A stretch of DNA of 64,000 bases from Sphingobium sp. AP49. Its GTDB lineage: Bacteria; Pseudomonadota; Alphaproteobacteria; Sphingomonadales; Sphingomonadaceae. The DNA lies in contig NZ_CP124576.1 of the NCBI RefSeq assembly GCF_000281715.2, positions 1,123,501 to 1,187,500 on the forward strand, read 5' to 3'. The translations under genes were made by a program, and so were the position numbers. Below the pieces are notes generated by a model. It did no database searches. It worked only from the letters and a program-made list of their open reading frames with translations, and was not told the origin of the DNA. Of the stretch, positions 25,431 to 33,875 are shown piece after piece (the stretch's first letter is position 1; each line of letters begins with the position of its first letter).

Positions 25431-25443
25431 AGAAGGTAACAAA

Positions 25444-28044
25444 ATGACCACCACCTCCACCGCCAATTTCGTCAATATCGGCGAGCGCACCAACGTCACC
25501 GGATCGGCCAAGTTCAAGAAGCTGATCATGGCCGGCGACTATGCCGCGGCGATCGACATCGCCCGCGAGCAGGTCGAAAATGGCGCGCAGATCGTCGACG
25601 TGAACATGGACGAAGGCCTGCTTGACGCGGTCGAGGCGATGACCACCTTCCTGAAGCTCATGACGTCGGAGCCGGACATCAGCCGCGTGCCGGTGATGAT
25701 CGACAGCTCGAAATGGGAAGTAATCGAAGCGGGCTTGAAGTGTGTCTCCGGCAAGCCGGTGGTCAACTCGATCAGCATGAAGGAAGGTGAAGAGGCCTTC
25801 CTGCATCACGCCCGCCTCTGCATGGCCTATGGCGCCGCCGTGGTGGTCATGGCGTTCGACGAAACCGGCCAGGCCGATACCCAGGCCCGCAAGGTCGAGA
25901 TTTGCGAGCGCGCCTACAAGCTGCTGATGACGATCGGTTTCCCGCCGGAGGACATCATCTTCGATCCCAATATCTTCGCCGTCGCGACCGGGATCGAGGA
26001 GCATAATAATTACGGGGTCGACTTCATCGAGGCCTGCCGCGAGATCAAGAAGCGCTGCCCGCATGTCCATATCTCGGGCGGCCTGTCCAACTTCTCCTTC
26101 TCGTTCCGTGGCAACGAGCCGGTGCGCCGGGCGATGCACAGCGTGTTCCTCTACCACGCCATCCCCGCCGGCCTCGACATGGCGATCGTCAATGCGGGGC
26201 AGCTCGACGTCTATGACGCGATCGACCCCGCGCTGCGCCAGGCGTGCGAGGATGTGCTGCTGAACAGCGATCCCGAAGCGGGCGACCGCCTCGTTGCGCT
26301 CGCGGAAAGCTTCAAGGGCAAGGATGCCGCATCGGAAAAGGCGGCGCAGGAATGGCGCGGCTGGCCGGTCGCCAAGCGCCTCGAACATGCGCTGGTCAAG
26401 GGCATCGACATGTATGTGGTGGAGGATACGGAAGAATGCCGCCTCGCCGCCGACAAGCCGATCCATGTGATCGAAGGGCCGCTGATGGACGGCATGAACG
26501 TCGTCGGCGACCTGTTCGGCGCGGGCAAGATGTTCCTGCCCCAGGTGGTGAAGTCCGCCCGCGTGATGAAGAAGGCGGTCGCCCATCTGCTGCCCTATAT
26601 CGAGGCGGCGAAGGAACCCGGCGCCAAGGGCAAGGGCAAGATCATCATGGCGACCGTGAAGGGCGACGTGCATGATATCGGCAAGAATATCGTCGGCGTC
26701 GTGCTCCAGTGCAACGGCTTCGAAGTGGTCGACATGGGCGTGATGGTCCCCTGGCAGGACATCATCAAGGCTGCGAACGATCATGACGCGGACATGATCG
26801 GCCTGTCCGGCCTCATCACGCCCTCGCTGGACGAGATGGTGACGGTGGCGCAGGAAATGCAGCGCGCCAATATGGTGATGCCGCTGCTGATCGGCGGCGC
26901 GACCACCTCGCGGGTGCACACCGCATTGCGCATCGATCCGGCCTTCACCGGCCCGGTCGTCCATGTGCTGGACGCCAGCCGCGCCGTCGGTGTCGCCACC
27001 GCGCTGGTTTCCGAAACGCAGAAGGCCGATTTCGTCCAGAAGACCAAGGATGATTATGAGCATGTCCGCGTCGCCCGCGCGAACAAGGGGCAGAGCGCGC
27101 TGGTCAGCATCGAGGATGCCCGTGCCAACGGCTTCGAGATGGACGAGAGCCTGAAGGCGCCGCGCCCGCTGCTGCCCGGCACCCACCGCTTCCCCGACTG
27201 GGATCTGAAGGACCTGGTCCACTATATCGACTGGACCCCCTTCTTCCGCGCCTGGGAACTGGCCGGCAATTATCCCGCCATCCTGACCGACGAGGTCGTT
27301 GGCGAAAGCGCGTCCAGCCTGTTCGCCGACGCGCAGAAGATGCTCCAGAAGATCATCGACGAGAAATGGCTGACCGCGCGCGGTGTCGCCGGCCTGTGGC
27401 CGTGCCGCCGCCAAGGCGACGACATCATCGTCCATGTCGAGGACGAGAAACACTACACCCTGCCGATGCTGCGCCAGCAGATCCAGAAGCGGGAAGGCCG
27501 GGCAAACATGTGCCTCGCCGACTTCATCAGCCATGATGGCGACTGGATGGGCGGCTTCGCCGTGTCGATCCACGGCATCGAGCCGCATCTGGCCCGCTTC
27601 AAGAATGCGATCGACGATTATTCGGATATCCTGCTCAAGGCGCTGGCCGACCGTCTGGCCGAAGCCTTTGCCGAGCGGCTGCACCATTATGTCCGCACCG
27701 CTTTGTGGGGCTATGCCGAGGGTGAGCAGCTGACCAATGAAGCGCTGATCAAGGAGCAATATCGCGGCATCCGCCCGGCGCCAGGCTATCCCGCCTGCCC
27801 GGAACATAGCCTGAAACCGATCCTGTTCGAGATGCTGGACGCCCATCATGCGACGGGCGCGACCCTGACCGAAAGCTTTGCGATGCTGCCGACGGCGGCC
27901 GTCAGCGGCTTCTATTTCGGTCATGCCCAGGCCGAATATTTCGGCGTCGCCCGCGTCGGTCGCGATCAACTGGAAGATTATGCTCAAAGGCGTGGTATCG
28001 ACCTCGAAACCGCCGAGCGCTATCTTCGTCCCAATCTGGATTAA
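25444..28044 (+). CDS. metH: Methionine synthase, folate/cobalamin/activation half (split MetH, C-terminal part)
   Basis: 866 residues with three MetH modules: pterin-binding domain ([29 protein letters not shown]), cobalamin-binding domain with the axial-ligand motif [10 protein letters not shown] near residue 405, and the SAM-dependent reactivation domain ([30 protein letters not shown]). It accepts the methyl group from 5-methyl-THF onto cob(I)alamin and passes it to homocysteine held by the separate N-terminal protein, so the two must form a complex. ATG 25444 has a GGAGAAGG Shine-Dalgarno. The frame upstream is open back to the TAA of the first half. Confidence 0.95.
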   Translation: MTTTSTANFVNIGERTNVTGSAKFKKLIMAGDYAAAIDIAREQVENGAQIVDVNMDEGLLDAVEAMTTFLKLMTSEPDISRVPVMIDSSKWEVIEAGLKCVSGKPVVNSISMKEGEEAFLHHARLCMAYGAAVVVMAFDETGQADTQARKVEICERAYKLLMTIGFPPEDIIFDPNIFAVATGIEEHNNYGVDFIEACREIKKRCPHVHISGGLSNFSFSFRGNEPVRRAMHSVFLYHAIPAGLDMAIVNAGQLDVYDAIDPALRQACEDVLLNSDPEAGDRLVALAESFKGKDAASEKAAQEWRGWPVAKRLEHALVKGIDMYVVEDTEECRLAADKPIHVIEGPLMDGMNVVGDLFGAGKMFLPQVVKSARVMKKAVAHLLPYIEAAKEPGAKGKGKIIMATVKGDVHDIGKNIVGVVLQCNGFEVVDMGVMVPWQDIIKAANDHDADMIGLSGLITPSLDEMVTVAQEMQRANMVMPLLIGGATTSRVHTALRIDPAFTGPVVHVLDASRAVGVATALVSETQKADFVQKTKDDYEHVRVARANKGQSALVSIEDARANGFEMDESLKAPRPLLPGTHRFPDWDLKDLVHYIDWTPFFRAWELAGNYPAILTDEVVGESASSLFADAQKMLQKIIDEKWLTARGVAGLWPCRRQGDDIIVHVEDEKHYTLPMLRQQIQKREGRANMCLADFISHDGDWMGGFAVSIHGIEPHLARFKNAIDDYSDILLKALADRLAEAFAERLHHYVRTALWGYAEGEQLTNEALIKEQYRGIRPAPGYPACPEHSLKPILFEMLDAHHATGATLTESFAMLPTAAVSGFYFGHAQAEYFGVARVGRDQLEDYAQRRGIDLETAERYLRPNLD

Positions 28045-28131
28045 CGACGGCTATAGCATTGCTTGTCGCGGTATGACCGGTGAATTACAGTCCCTCATGT
28101 CGGCGAATCCTGCCGGCATGGGGGATTTTTC

Positions 28132-28491
28132 ATGAAGAGCATTTTCCTTGCGCTGGGCGGTTGTGCCCTGTTGCTTTCCGCACCCGCATTCGCGGGAGAC
28201 CAGGATTTCACCCTCTTCAACAAGACCGGCTATGATATTGCCGAAGTCTATGTCTCCCCCGCCAAGTCCAAGGCCTGGGGCGATGATGTGATGGAAGACG
28301 AGGTGCTGGAGGATGCGCATTCCGTGCCGATCACCTTCAACGCCAAGAACGCGATCTGCAATTACGACCTCAAGGTGATCTTCACCGATGGCGACGAGGC
28401 CTATTGGACCAATTTCGACCTCTGCACGATCAGCAAGATTCAGATATTCTGGAACGCCAAGACGCAGAAGGCGACCGCCAAGTGGGAATGA
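28132..28491 (+). CDS. Hypothetical exported protein, 119 aa
   Basis: Signal peptide MKSIFLALGGCALLLSAPAFAG, then a small domain of about 97 residues with FTLFNKTGYDIAEVYVSPAK, a W-GDDV motif, two Cys (AICNYDL, DLCTISK) and a central acidic stretch. Proteins with the N-x-T-G-x-D-I-x-x-x-Y-V-S-P pattern are widespread secreted proteins of unknown function. The two Cys may form a disulfide. Nothing in the context suggests a role. Confidence 0.75.
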   Translation: MKSIFLALGGCALLLSAPAFAGDQDFTLFNKTGYDIAEVYVSPAKSKAWGDDVMEDEVLEDAHSVPITFNAKNAICNYDLKVIFTDGDEAYWTNFDLCTISKIQIFWNAKTQKATAKWE

Positions 28492-28600
28492 TCCGCCCGC
28501 GTTAATCGCGGCATCCCATATTGTCCCGCGATGGGGCAGGGGAAGCAGCAGGGGTGGGGTGCCATTGGCGGCGGCTGTCATTGGGTATAGCCAGTGCGCC

Positions 28601-29539
28601 ATGCGCATCCTGTCCACCACGATTCTCGTGTCCGCCGCGATCACCGTGACCGCCTTTGCCCAGAGCGCGCCCGCGCCCTTCACGCTTGCGGAAAATGGTC
28701 GGGGCTTTGCCTCGTTGTCCGATGCGATCGGCGCGATCGGCGACGGCAAGGGCACGGTGATCGTCGCGCCCGGGACCTATCGCCAGTGCGCGGCGCAGAA
28801 TGGCGGCGACGTGACCATCAAGGCGGCGACGCCGGGCAGCGCGATCTTCGACGGGGTCGTGTGCGAAGGCAAGGCGGCGCTGGTGCTGCGCGGCCGGTCG
28901 TCGACCGTCGACGGCCTGATCTTCCAGAATCTGCGCGTGCCCGACGGCAACGGCGCCGGCATCCGCCTGGAAAAGGGCAATCTCACCGTCGTCAACAGCC
29001 TGTTCCGCAACAGCGAGGAGGGCATTTTGACCGGCGAGGACCGGGGCGCGTCGGTGACGATCGACAAGTCGACCTTCCGCCATCTCGGCCGTTGCGACCG
29101 CGATCTCGACTGCGCCCATGGCGTCTATGTCGGCCGCTATGCCAGCCTCACCGTCACCCGATCGCGCTTCGACCAGGGCGATGGCGGCCATTATCTCAAG
29201 ACCCGCACGCCGCGCGTCGACATTCGCGACAACAGCTTCGACGATAGCGGCGGCCACCTCACCAACTATATGATCGACCTCAGCAACGGGGCGAGCGGTC
29301 AGATCGTCGGCAATGACATGGTGCAGGGCAAGGACAAGGATAATTGGTCCGCCTTCATCACCGTCGCGCCGGAAGGGCGCGAGACCGACAGCAGCGCCCT
29401 GGTGATCGAGGGCAACAAGGCCGGCTTCGTGCCGGGTCTGGCACGCGGCTCGACCTTCGTCGCCAATTTCACCGACGATGTGGTCAGGATCGGCCAGAAC
29501 CAGCTCGCCCCCAGCATGAAGGTCAAGGACCGGCGCTGA
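28601..29539 (+). CDS. Exported right-handed parallel beta-helix protein
   Basis: 312 residues. Signal peptide MRILSTTILVSAAITVTAFAQ, then a repetitive pattern typical of a parallel beta-helix: GKGTVIVAPGTYRQC, LTVVNSLFRNSEEGIL, VTIDKSTFRHLGRC, LTVTRSRFDQGDGGH and VDIRDNSFDDSGGH, each coil about 20-25 residues. Such folds occur in polysaccharide lyases and sugar-binding proteins. No clear catalytic motif is visible to me. The start at 28601 was chosen for the signal peptide; a much longer in-frame start overlaps the upstream gene. Confidence 0.8.
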   Translation: MRILSTTILVSAAITVTAFAQSAPAPFTLAENGRGFASLSDAIGAIGDGKGTVIVAPGTYRQCAAQNGGDVTIKAATPGSAIFDGVVCEGKAALVLRGRSSTVDGLIFQNLRVPDGNGAGIRLEKGNLTVVNSLFRNSEEGILTGEDRGASVTIDKSTFRHLGRCDRDLDCAHGVYVGRYASLTVTRSRFDQGDGGHYLKTRTPRVDIRDNSFDDSGGHLTNYMIDLSNGASGQIVGNDMVQGKDKDNWSAFITVAPEGRETDSSALVIEGNKAGFVPGLARGSTFVANFTDDVVRIGQNQLAPSMKVKDRR

Positions 29540-29554
29540 CCGGAGCATTGTGAA

Positions 29555-29646
29555 GTCGGCTGGAACAGCCGACGACTCGCAGGATGCGGCAAACAAAAAG
29601 GAAATTGGAACATCATCCGCTTCAAGCAGATCGGATGATGTTCCAA
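29555..29646. repeat. Pair of strong hairpins in an intergenic gap
   Basis: GTCGGCTG/CAGCCGAC with a GAA loop (29555-29573) is followed by a perfect 15-bp inverted repeat whose arms begin TTGGAACATCATCCG (29605-29619) and end at 29646, with a 12-base loop. No T run follows, so neither is a classic terminator. The larger one resembles an insertion-type palindrome. Confidence 0.7.
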
Positions 29647-29673
29647 GCTCGGCCGCTGTGGTAAGGCAGGGCA

Positions 29674-29868
29674 ATGCGCACCACCTATGACAGCGCGACC
29701 GTCCGCCTCTATCATCTGGGCGACGACGGCGCGGCGATGACCATTATGTACGGCCCCTTGAGCGAAGCGCTGCGCGTCGCCGAGCAACAGCCGCAGGAGG
29801 TGCAGGACGGCCTGTTCCTGGCCACCGACAATGACGTCGTCGCCTATCTCGACCTGATCGAAAGCTGA
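29674..29868 (+). CDS. Small hypothetical protein, 64 aa
   Basis: A 64-residue acidic protein (MRTTYDSATVRLYHLGDDG) containing the segment SEALRVAEQQPQEVQDGLFL. I do not recognise a named family, but composition and codon use match neighbouring genes, and it starts with ATG 28 bases after a strong hairpin. Soluble, no signal peptide. Function unknown. Confidence 0.6.
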   Translation: MRTTYDSATVRLYHLGDDGAAMTIMYGPLSEALRVAEQQPQEVQDGLFLATDNDVVAYLDLIES

Positions 29869-29950
29869 CCCGCTTACGCCATGCCAACCCGTCGGCGTTC
29901 CGGGGCAGAGGCAGGACGGATGTCGTCAGGGCGGCAAGCGACCATCTCCC

Positions 29951-30017
29951 GTCATTGCGAGCGTAGCGAAGCAATCCATCTCGCGCCGGTGGATTGCTTC
30001 GCTACGCTCGCAATGAC
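29951..30017. repeat. REP-like perfect palindrome, copy 1
   Basis: Two 28-bp arms beginning GTCATTGCGAGCGTAGCGAA are exact reverse complements around an 11-base loop. A second copy lies at 57123-57190. The gap 29869-30294 otherwise holds only this element and the tRNA-like sequence. Confidence 0.92.
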
Positions 30018-30125
30018 GATGTCCGGCTTTGACGGCTAACGACCATTTCTCGCCATCCACATCAGCAATAGGCCTGCTTGAAACCGGACATTGCCGGGAC
30101 GGCTATCGATCCGCTAAATGGCCAC

Positions 30126-30214
30126 GCCAGCGTGACGGAATTGGTAGACGTATCGCTACAGCGATCCTCGCCGTGAGGTGGAGGTGCGGGTTCGATCCCC
30201 TGCCGCTGGCATCA
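30126..30214 (+). tRNA. tRNA-Leu-like sequence with abnormal anticodon and T arms, possibly a tRNA pseudogene
   Basis: An 86-nt class II tRNA shape: a perfect 7-bp acceptor (GCCAGCG 30126-30132 with CGCTGGC 30204-30210), TG at positions 8-9, a Leu-type D arm (ACGGAATTGGTAGACG), a variable-arm-like hairpin (CCTC/GAGG) and a T-loop core GGTTCGATCC. Three things are wrong for a normal tRNA-Leu: the anticodon arm is an ATCG/CGAT stem around CTACAG, too short for a 7-base loop and with no Leu anticodon; the T stem is only 3 clean pairs (or 5 with a bulge); and the 3' end is TCA, not CCA. A divergent special tRNA or a decayed copy are both possible. Confidence 0.45.
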
Positions 30215-30294
30215 ATCGACCAGTTGTTGCCGTTTGGCAGTGAGATTGGTTTGCCTAATTGCAGACATTCCTTTGATCGGCGATATCGCTTGCC

Positions 30295-30504
30295 ATGGAT
30301 AGGCAGACCGCAGAACGGCTGATGAAGTCGGCGTTGGCATTAGACCCACTTTTGGGCGAGATCGATGCCGTGATCTCAAGCATCCCTCCGGGGGATGAAC
30401 GGGACGCTCTCGTTTGCGGTCTCGGAGAGGTATTCCGTCAGATCAATGAGACATTCATTCTGCCATTGGGCAAAAAATATCCTGATTTAGTGGAAAACAA
30501 CTGA
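30295..30504 (+). CDS. Small helical protein A, 69 aa, first of two tandem paralogues
   Basis: MDRQTAERLMKSALALDPLL and a C-terminal LPLGKKYPDLVE frame a predicted all-helical, soluble protein. It aligns without gaps to the product of the next gene at about 18 of 68 positions by hand, including A-x-R-L-M, the DER motif (residues 34-36) and P-L-x-x-x-x-P-x-L near the end. Base composition is lower in GC than the surroundings. No family name is known to me; in pairs of this size a toxin/antitoxin or adaptor role can be imagined, but nothing proves it. Confidence 0.6.
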   Translation: MDRQTAERLMKSALALDPLLGEIDAVISSIPPGDERDALVCGLGEVFRQINETFILPLGKKYPDLVENN

Positions 30505-30613
30505 CGACCACTTGCAGCCAATTTCCTTCTGAAAATCTATTCTTCATACCGGACATTGGCCAACATCAGGTTAGCAATTAAACTGGTCCGCCATCAACCT
30601 TCTAGGATCGACC

Positions 30614-30820
30614 ATGGAATTCGACATTGCACGCCGATTGATGATTGAACTTAGAAAGAGTGATGTTCACCTCAATGCCATTAGTCACATCGTGGAAGAG
30701 ATAGAGGATCAAGACGAACGCAAAAAAATGCGAAGGCGGATCGCGGGCATTGTTACAGAAATATATACTGAAATATGGAGGCCTTTAGAACGAGAGCATC
30801 CATCGTTGGAAGAAAAATAA
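30614..30820 (+). CDS. Small helical protein B, 68 aa, second of two tandem paralogues
   Basis: MEFDIARRLMIELRKSDVHL opens a charged, helical protein containing DQDERKKMRRR and ending RPLEREHPSLEE. It is a diverged paralogue of the gene 110 bases upstream (same DER, PL and P-x-L positions) but much more charged. The DNA is distinctly AT-richer than average here. The two genes are separated by, and flanked with, short ACCGGACA words. Function unknown. Confidence 0.6.
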   Translation: MEFDIARRLMIELRKSDVHLNAISHIVEEIEDQDERKKMRRRIAGIVTEIYTEIWRPLEREHPSLEEK

Positions 30821-30939
30821 TAATCTCACATTAAAGGCGCGAGCTAGCTTGTTGCGAACGTCTGAACTTCAGTTCTCCCCGGCCAAAACCGGACAGTCGC
30901 CTTCCCACCCCTCCACGCCATCAGGCCGCCCCTGATCCT

Positions 30940-32208
30940 CTAGCGCCCCCCGCCCGGCGCGCTCTCGGGCAGGCGCCAGAGGACCGGCAGCACGCCCAGC
31001 GCGACGATCGCGATCAGCCAGCCGGGGGCGGACGCCCATCCGCTCGCCTGTGTCAACTGGTGCGACAGATAGGGGGTGAGGCCGCCGAACAGGGCGGTCG
31101 CACCGGTGGCGCCGAAGGCCAGGCCACTCAGCCGCCCTTCGCCGGGAAACTGCTCGGCCGTGGTCACGGCGCCGACCGCGCTCACTGCCCCGCCCAGCGC
31201 CGCCAGCAGGATCGCGCCGATCAAGGCGCTGCCCTGCGCCATCAGCATGAAGAGCAAGGCCGGCAGCGCCACGCCCGCCAGCGCCAGCGCCACCAGCACC
31301 GGCCGCCGCCCGGTCCGGTCGGACAAGGCGCCGACCAGCGGCGTCACCAGGATCACCACCAGTGCTGCCAGCGTCGAGAGCGTCAGCGCATCGGCCTCGC
31401 CCGTGCGGCCGGTCCCGATCAGGAAGCTCGGCACATAGACGATGCCGACATAATAGGTGATCGACCCCAGCGCCGAAATGGCAAAGCCGCGGCCGATCGC
31501 CGGCCGATAGGCGCGCAGGCTGAGGTGCAGCGGCTGGGCCGGGATGCTGCCACGGGCGCGCTGCGCCAGGAAATCGGGCGATTCCTCGATCCGCGACCGC
31601 GCCAGCAGGATGAGCGCCGCAAGGCCCGCGCCGACCAGGAAGGGAATGCGCCAGCCCCAGTCTGCCAGCGCCGCCTCGTCCAGCAGCGCCACGGTGAGGG
31701 CAGACATTGCCACCGCCAGCAGCCCGCCGACCTCGCTCGCCGCCGAGGCCAGGGAGGTGATGAGGCCCCGCCGGCCGGGCGGCGCTCCTTCCAGCAGATA
31801 GGCGACGACGCCGGTATATTCGCCCCCGACGGAGAAGGCCATGACGCAGCGCAGCGCCAGCAGCAGCCAGCCGGCCACCGCACCGGCCTGCGCCTGGGTC
31901 GGCAGCAGCGCGGTCGCCAGCATCGCCGCGCTCATCAGCGCCATCGACAGCAACATGGTCGGTCGCCGGCCAATATGGCCAAAGACGATCGCGCCCAGCG
32001 GCCGCATCAGATAGGCGATCGCGAAGCCCGCCAGCACATGGCCAATGCCCGCCGCGCCGCCGCCATAGAAGATGCGCGACAACAAGGTGGCGAGATAGAG
32101 ATAGAGGGTGAAGTCATACCATTCGACGATGGTCGACAGCCCGGCAATCGCCAGCGATCGCTTCGAGAGGCCGGGTGGCTGCTCTATCGGCGACGTCTCC
32201 TCATCCAT
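30940..32208 (-). CDS. MFS transporter, metabolite:H+ symporter (MHS) type
   Basis: 422 residues with twelve predicted helices. MHS features: AIAGLSTIVEWYDFTLYLYL at helix 1, the helix 2-3 loop FGHIGRRPTM and the helix 8-9 repeat ALSDRTGRRPVL. Members import dicarboxylates, proline/betaine, shikimate and similar acids with protons. The start at 32208 (MDEETSPIEQPPGL) is chosen because a longer in-frame start crosses a repeat. It is downstream of the ScfR regulator on the same strand, which makes an acid substrate connected to acyl or C2 metabolism plausible but unproven. Confidence 0.88.
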   Translation of the reverse strand: MDEETSPIEQPPGLSKRSLAIAGLSTIVEWYDFTLYLYLATLLSRIFYGGGAAGIGHVLAGFAIAYLMRPLGAIVFGHIGRRPTMLLSMALMSAAMLATALLPTQAQAGAVAGWLLLALRCVMAFSVGGEYTGVVAYLLEGAPPGRRGLITSLASAASEVGGLLAVAMSALTVALLDEAALADWGWRIPFLVGAGLAALILLARSRIEESPDFLAQRARGSIPAQPLHLSLRAYRPAIGRGFAISALGSITYYVGIVYVPSFLIGTGRTGEADALTLSTLAALVVILVTPLVGALSDRTGRRPVLVALALAGVALPALLFMLMAQGSALIGAILLAALGGAVSAVGAVTTAEQFPGEGRLSGLAFGATGATALFGGLTPYLSHQLTQASGWASAPGWLIAIVALGVLPVLWRLPESAPGGGR

Positions 32209-32225
32209 CAGGGCATCTCTCCCTT

Positions 32226-32308
32226 CCGTTCGCTTCGAGCTTGTCGAGAAGCGGCAAGCGCCCACCTGTCCGTTCCGCCTTGTTTCTCGACAGGCTCGAA
32301 ACGAACGG
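32226..32308. repeat. Intergenic palindromic repeat
   Basis: Arms of 25 bp, CCGTTCGCTTCGAGCTTGTC... at 32226-32250 and the near-perfect complement at 32284-32308 (two mismatches), around a 33-base centre. It lies between the regulator and the MHS transporter genes and overlaps neither. Confidence 0.8.
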
Positions 32309-32330
32309 AGGTGGACTCGCGCGCCACTCC

Positions 32331-33728
32331 CTAACCATCGGCAAAGCCGAACGGCGCCCGCGTCCGCCGATAATCGTCGGGCAGCATGTCGCGGCCGATC
32401 GGAGGGGCGGACCGGGCCATGCACTGGCTGCGGTGGCACAGGCGACAGGTGACGCCGATCGGCGTCGGCGCGGGGGGCGGTGCATCCTGGCTATAGACCA
32501 GCCGATGGGCATGGTCGGCCGCGCAGCACAAAGCGATCGCCCGCTCCACCTTCGCCGCGCCCCAACTGCCGCCGCCGGCGGTCACGGTGCGCGCGATCGA
32601 GAAGAAACGCTGGCCGTCGGGCAGTTCCAGCCATTGCGTCACCACCTCGCGCGGCGTCTCGAACACGCGATGCACCGACCAGAGCGGGCAGGAACCGCCA
32701 TGGCGGGCAAAGGGAAAGCCGGCCCCGTCCAGCCGCTTGGAGACATTGCCGGCCTGGTCGACCCGTAGGAAGAAGAAGGGGACGCGCTCCTGCCCCGGCT
32801 TCTGCAACGTCGTCAGCCGATGCGCCGCCTGCTCGAAGCTGACGCCGAACTGCCGGGCCAGCGCCTCGACATCATAGCGCTTCGCCTCCACCGCCTTGGC
32901 GAAGGCACCATAGGGCATCAATATCGCCGCCGCACCATAGCTGGCCAATGCCCGCCGGGCGAGCCGCCGGCCGCTCTCGCTGGCGAACTGCCCGTCCTTC
33001 AGCAGCGCGTCGAAGCCCTTGCGCATTTCCAGATAGGCGATCTGCAACGCGAGCTGGAAGGCCGAGCTGGCGCCGTCCAGCGCATCGTCCAACAGCACCG
33101 CGTCGCGATGCCGGTCCAGCCGCCGCATCGATCCCGCCATCACGTCCGACGGCAATCGCCGCACCCGCAAATTGTGCCGCGCCTTCAGCCATCCCGACAA
33201 ACCACCCTCGGCCTCCGCTTCCGCCGCCAGCTTCTCGGCCGCATCGTCGAGCAGCGGGAAGCTATTGCGCCGCGCGGCGATAAAGCGCCGGGCCTCCGCC
33301 ACCGGATCGGCGCCATCCTCCTGGGGCTCCGCCTCCGCCCCCCGGTCCGCCAGCGCCAGATGCTCCTCGCGATAGCTGGTGTAGAGCCGCAGCAGCGCCT
33401 CTGTAATGCCCGGAAAATTGACCGCGACATCGCCGGTCGCCAGTTGCGGCAGGTCGATATCGGCGAACATAGGGTCTTTCAGCACCGCCTGCAGCCGCGC
33501 CGTCTGTTCCGCGCCGCCGTCGCCCGCCACTTCGGCCATGTCGAGCTTGTAGGTGCGGGCGAGGCGCAGCAGCATGTCGGCGGTCAGCGGCCGCTGGTTG
33601 CGCTCCAGCAACGCAACATAGGAGGCGCTGATCTCCAGATCATTGGCCATGTCGGCCTGGGTCAGGCCCAGATCGCGCCGCAGCCGCCGCAATCGCGGCC
33701 CCATATAGACGGGACGATCCTTAGCCAT
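32331..33728 (-). CDS. ScfR-type XRE family short-chain fatty acyl regulator (RamB/MccR-like)
   Basis: 465 residues: an XRE helix-turn-helix at residues 8-62 (LRRLRRDLGLTQADMANDLE, SASYVALLERNQRPLTADML), an IrrE-like middle (KRYDVEALARQFGVSFEQAAHRL on the minus-strand protein) and a C-terminal DUF2083 domain with Cys clusters (GGSCPLWSVHRVFETP, CRLCHRSQC). Such regulators control the glyoxylate bypass and propionyl/methylcitrate genes in response to acyl-CoAs. It is divergent from isocitrate lyase with a 147-base shared region that holds CTTTACA repeats, a strong contextual match. Confidence 0.88.
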   Translation of the reverse strand: MAKDRPVYMGPRLRRLRRDLGLTQADMANDLEISASYVALLERNQRPLTADMLLRLARTYKLDMAEVAGDGGAEQTARLQAVLKDPMFADIDLPQLATGDVAVNFPGITEALLRLYTSYREEHLALADRGAEAEPQEDGADPVAEARRFIAARRNSFPLLDDAAEKLAAEAEAEGGLSGWLKARHNLRVRRLPSDVMAGSMRRLDRHRDAVLLDDALDGASSAFQLALQIAYLEMRKGFDALLKDGQFASESGRRLARRALASYGAAAILMPYGAFAKAVEAKRYDVEALARQFGVSFEQAAHRLTTLQKPGQERVPFFFLRVDQAGNVSKRLDGAGFPFARHGGSCPLWSVHRVFETPREVVTQWLELPDGQRFFSIARTVTAGGGSWGAAKVERAIALCCAADHAHRLVYSQDAPPPAPTPIGVTCRLCHRSQCMARSAPPIGRDMLPDDYRRTRAPFGFADG

Positions 33729-33748
33729 GGCACCGACTCCTGTACGCT

Positions 33749-33779
33749 CTTTACAACTTTACAGCAGATTTTTGTAAAG
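33749..33779. promoter_or_regulatory. Candidate operator between scfR-type regulator and aceA
   Basis: Two direct CTTTACA words 8 bases apart (33749-33755, 33757-33763) and one inverted TGTAAAG (33773-33779) lie in an AT-rich stretch of the divergent promoter. The pattern resembles the A-and-T-rich sites of RamB/MccR-class regulators, so this is the likely control site for aceA and for the regulator gene itself. Confidence 0.55.
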
Positions 33780-33875
33780 ATCGACAACTGGACTTTGGCA
33801 GGGGTGCCGTACCCCGTTCCGTGTGTCTACTTCGCTGTCATTCTTTCTTGCAGCTCACCCCGAGGGAATGACGAC

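Noticed and set aside
25393-27987. An 864-codon open frame on the minus strand across metH
   Set aside because: It is the antisense shadow of the metH C-terminal gene. The plus strand encodes recognisable catalytic motifs, whereas the minus translation is His/Asp/Gly-rich with no domain.
29951-30017. CRISPR array suspected from palindromic repeats
   Set aside because: Only single palindromes without regular spacers are present, and no cas gene lies anywhere in the window.
32820-33875. A long N-terminal extension of isocitrate lyase running across the ScfR gene
   Set aside because: The enzyme starts MTYQSEIAKAD at 33876. The extension is the shadow of the regulator on the opposite strand.
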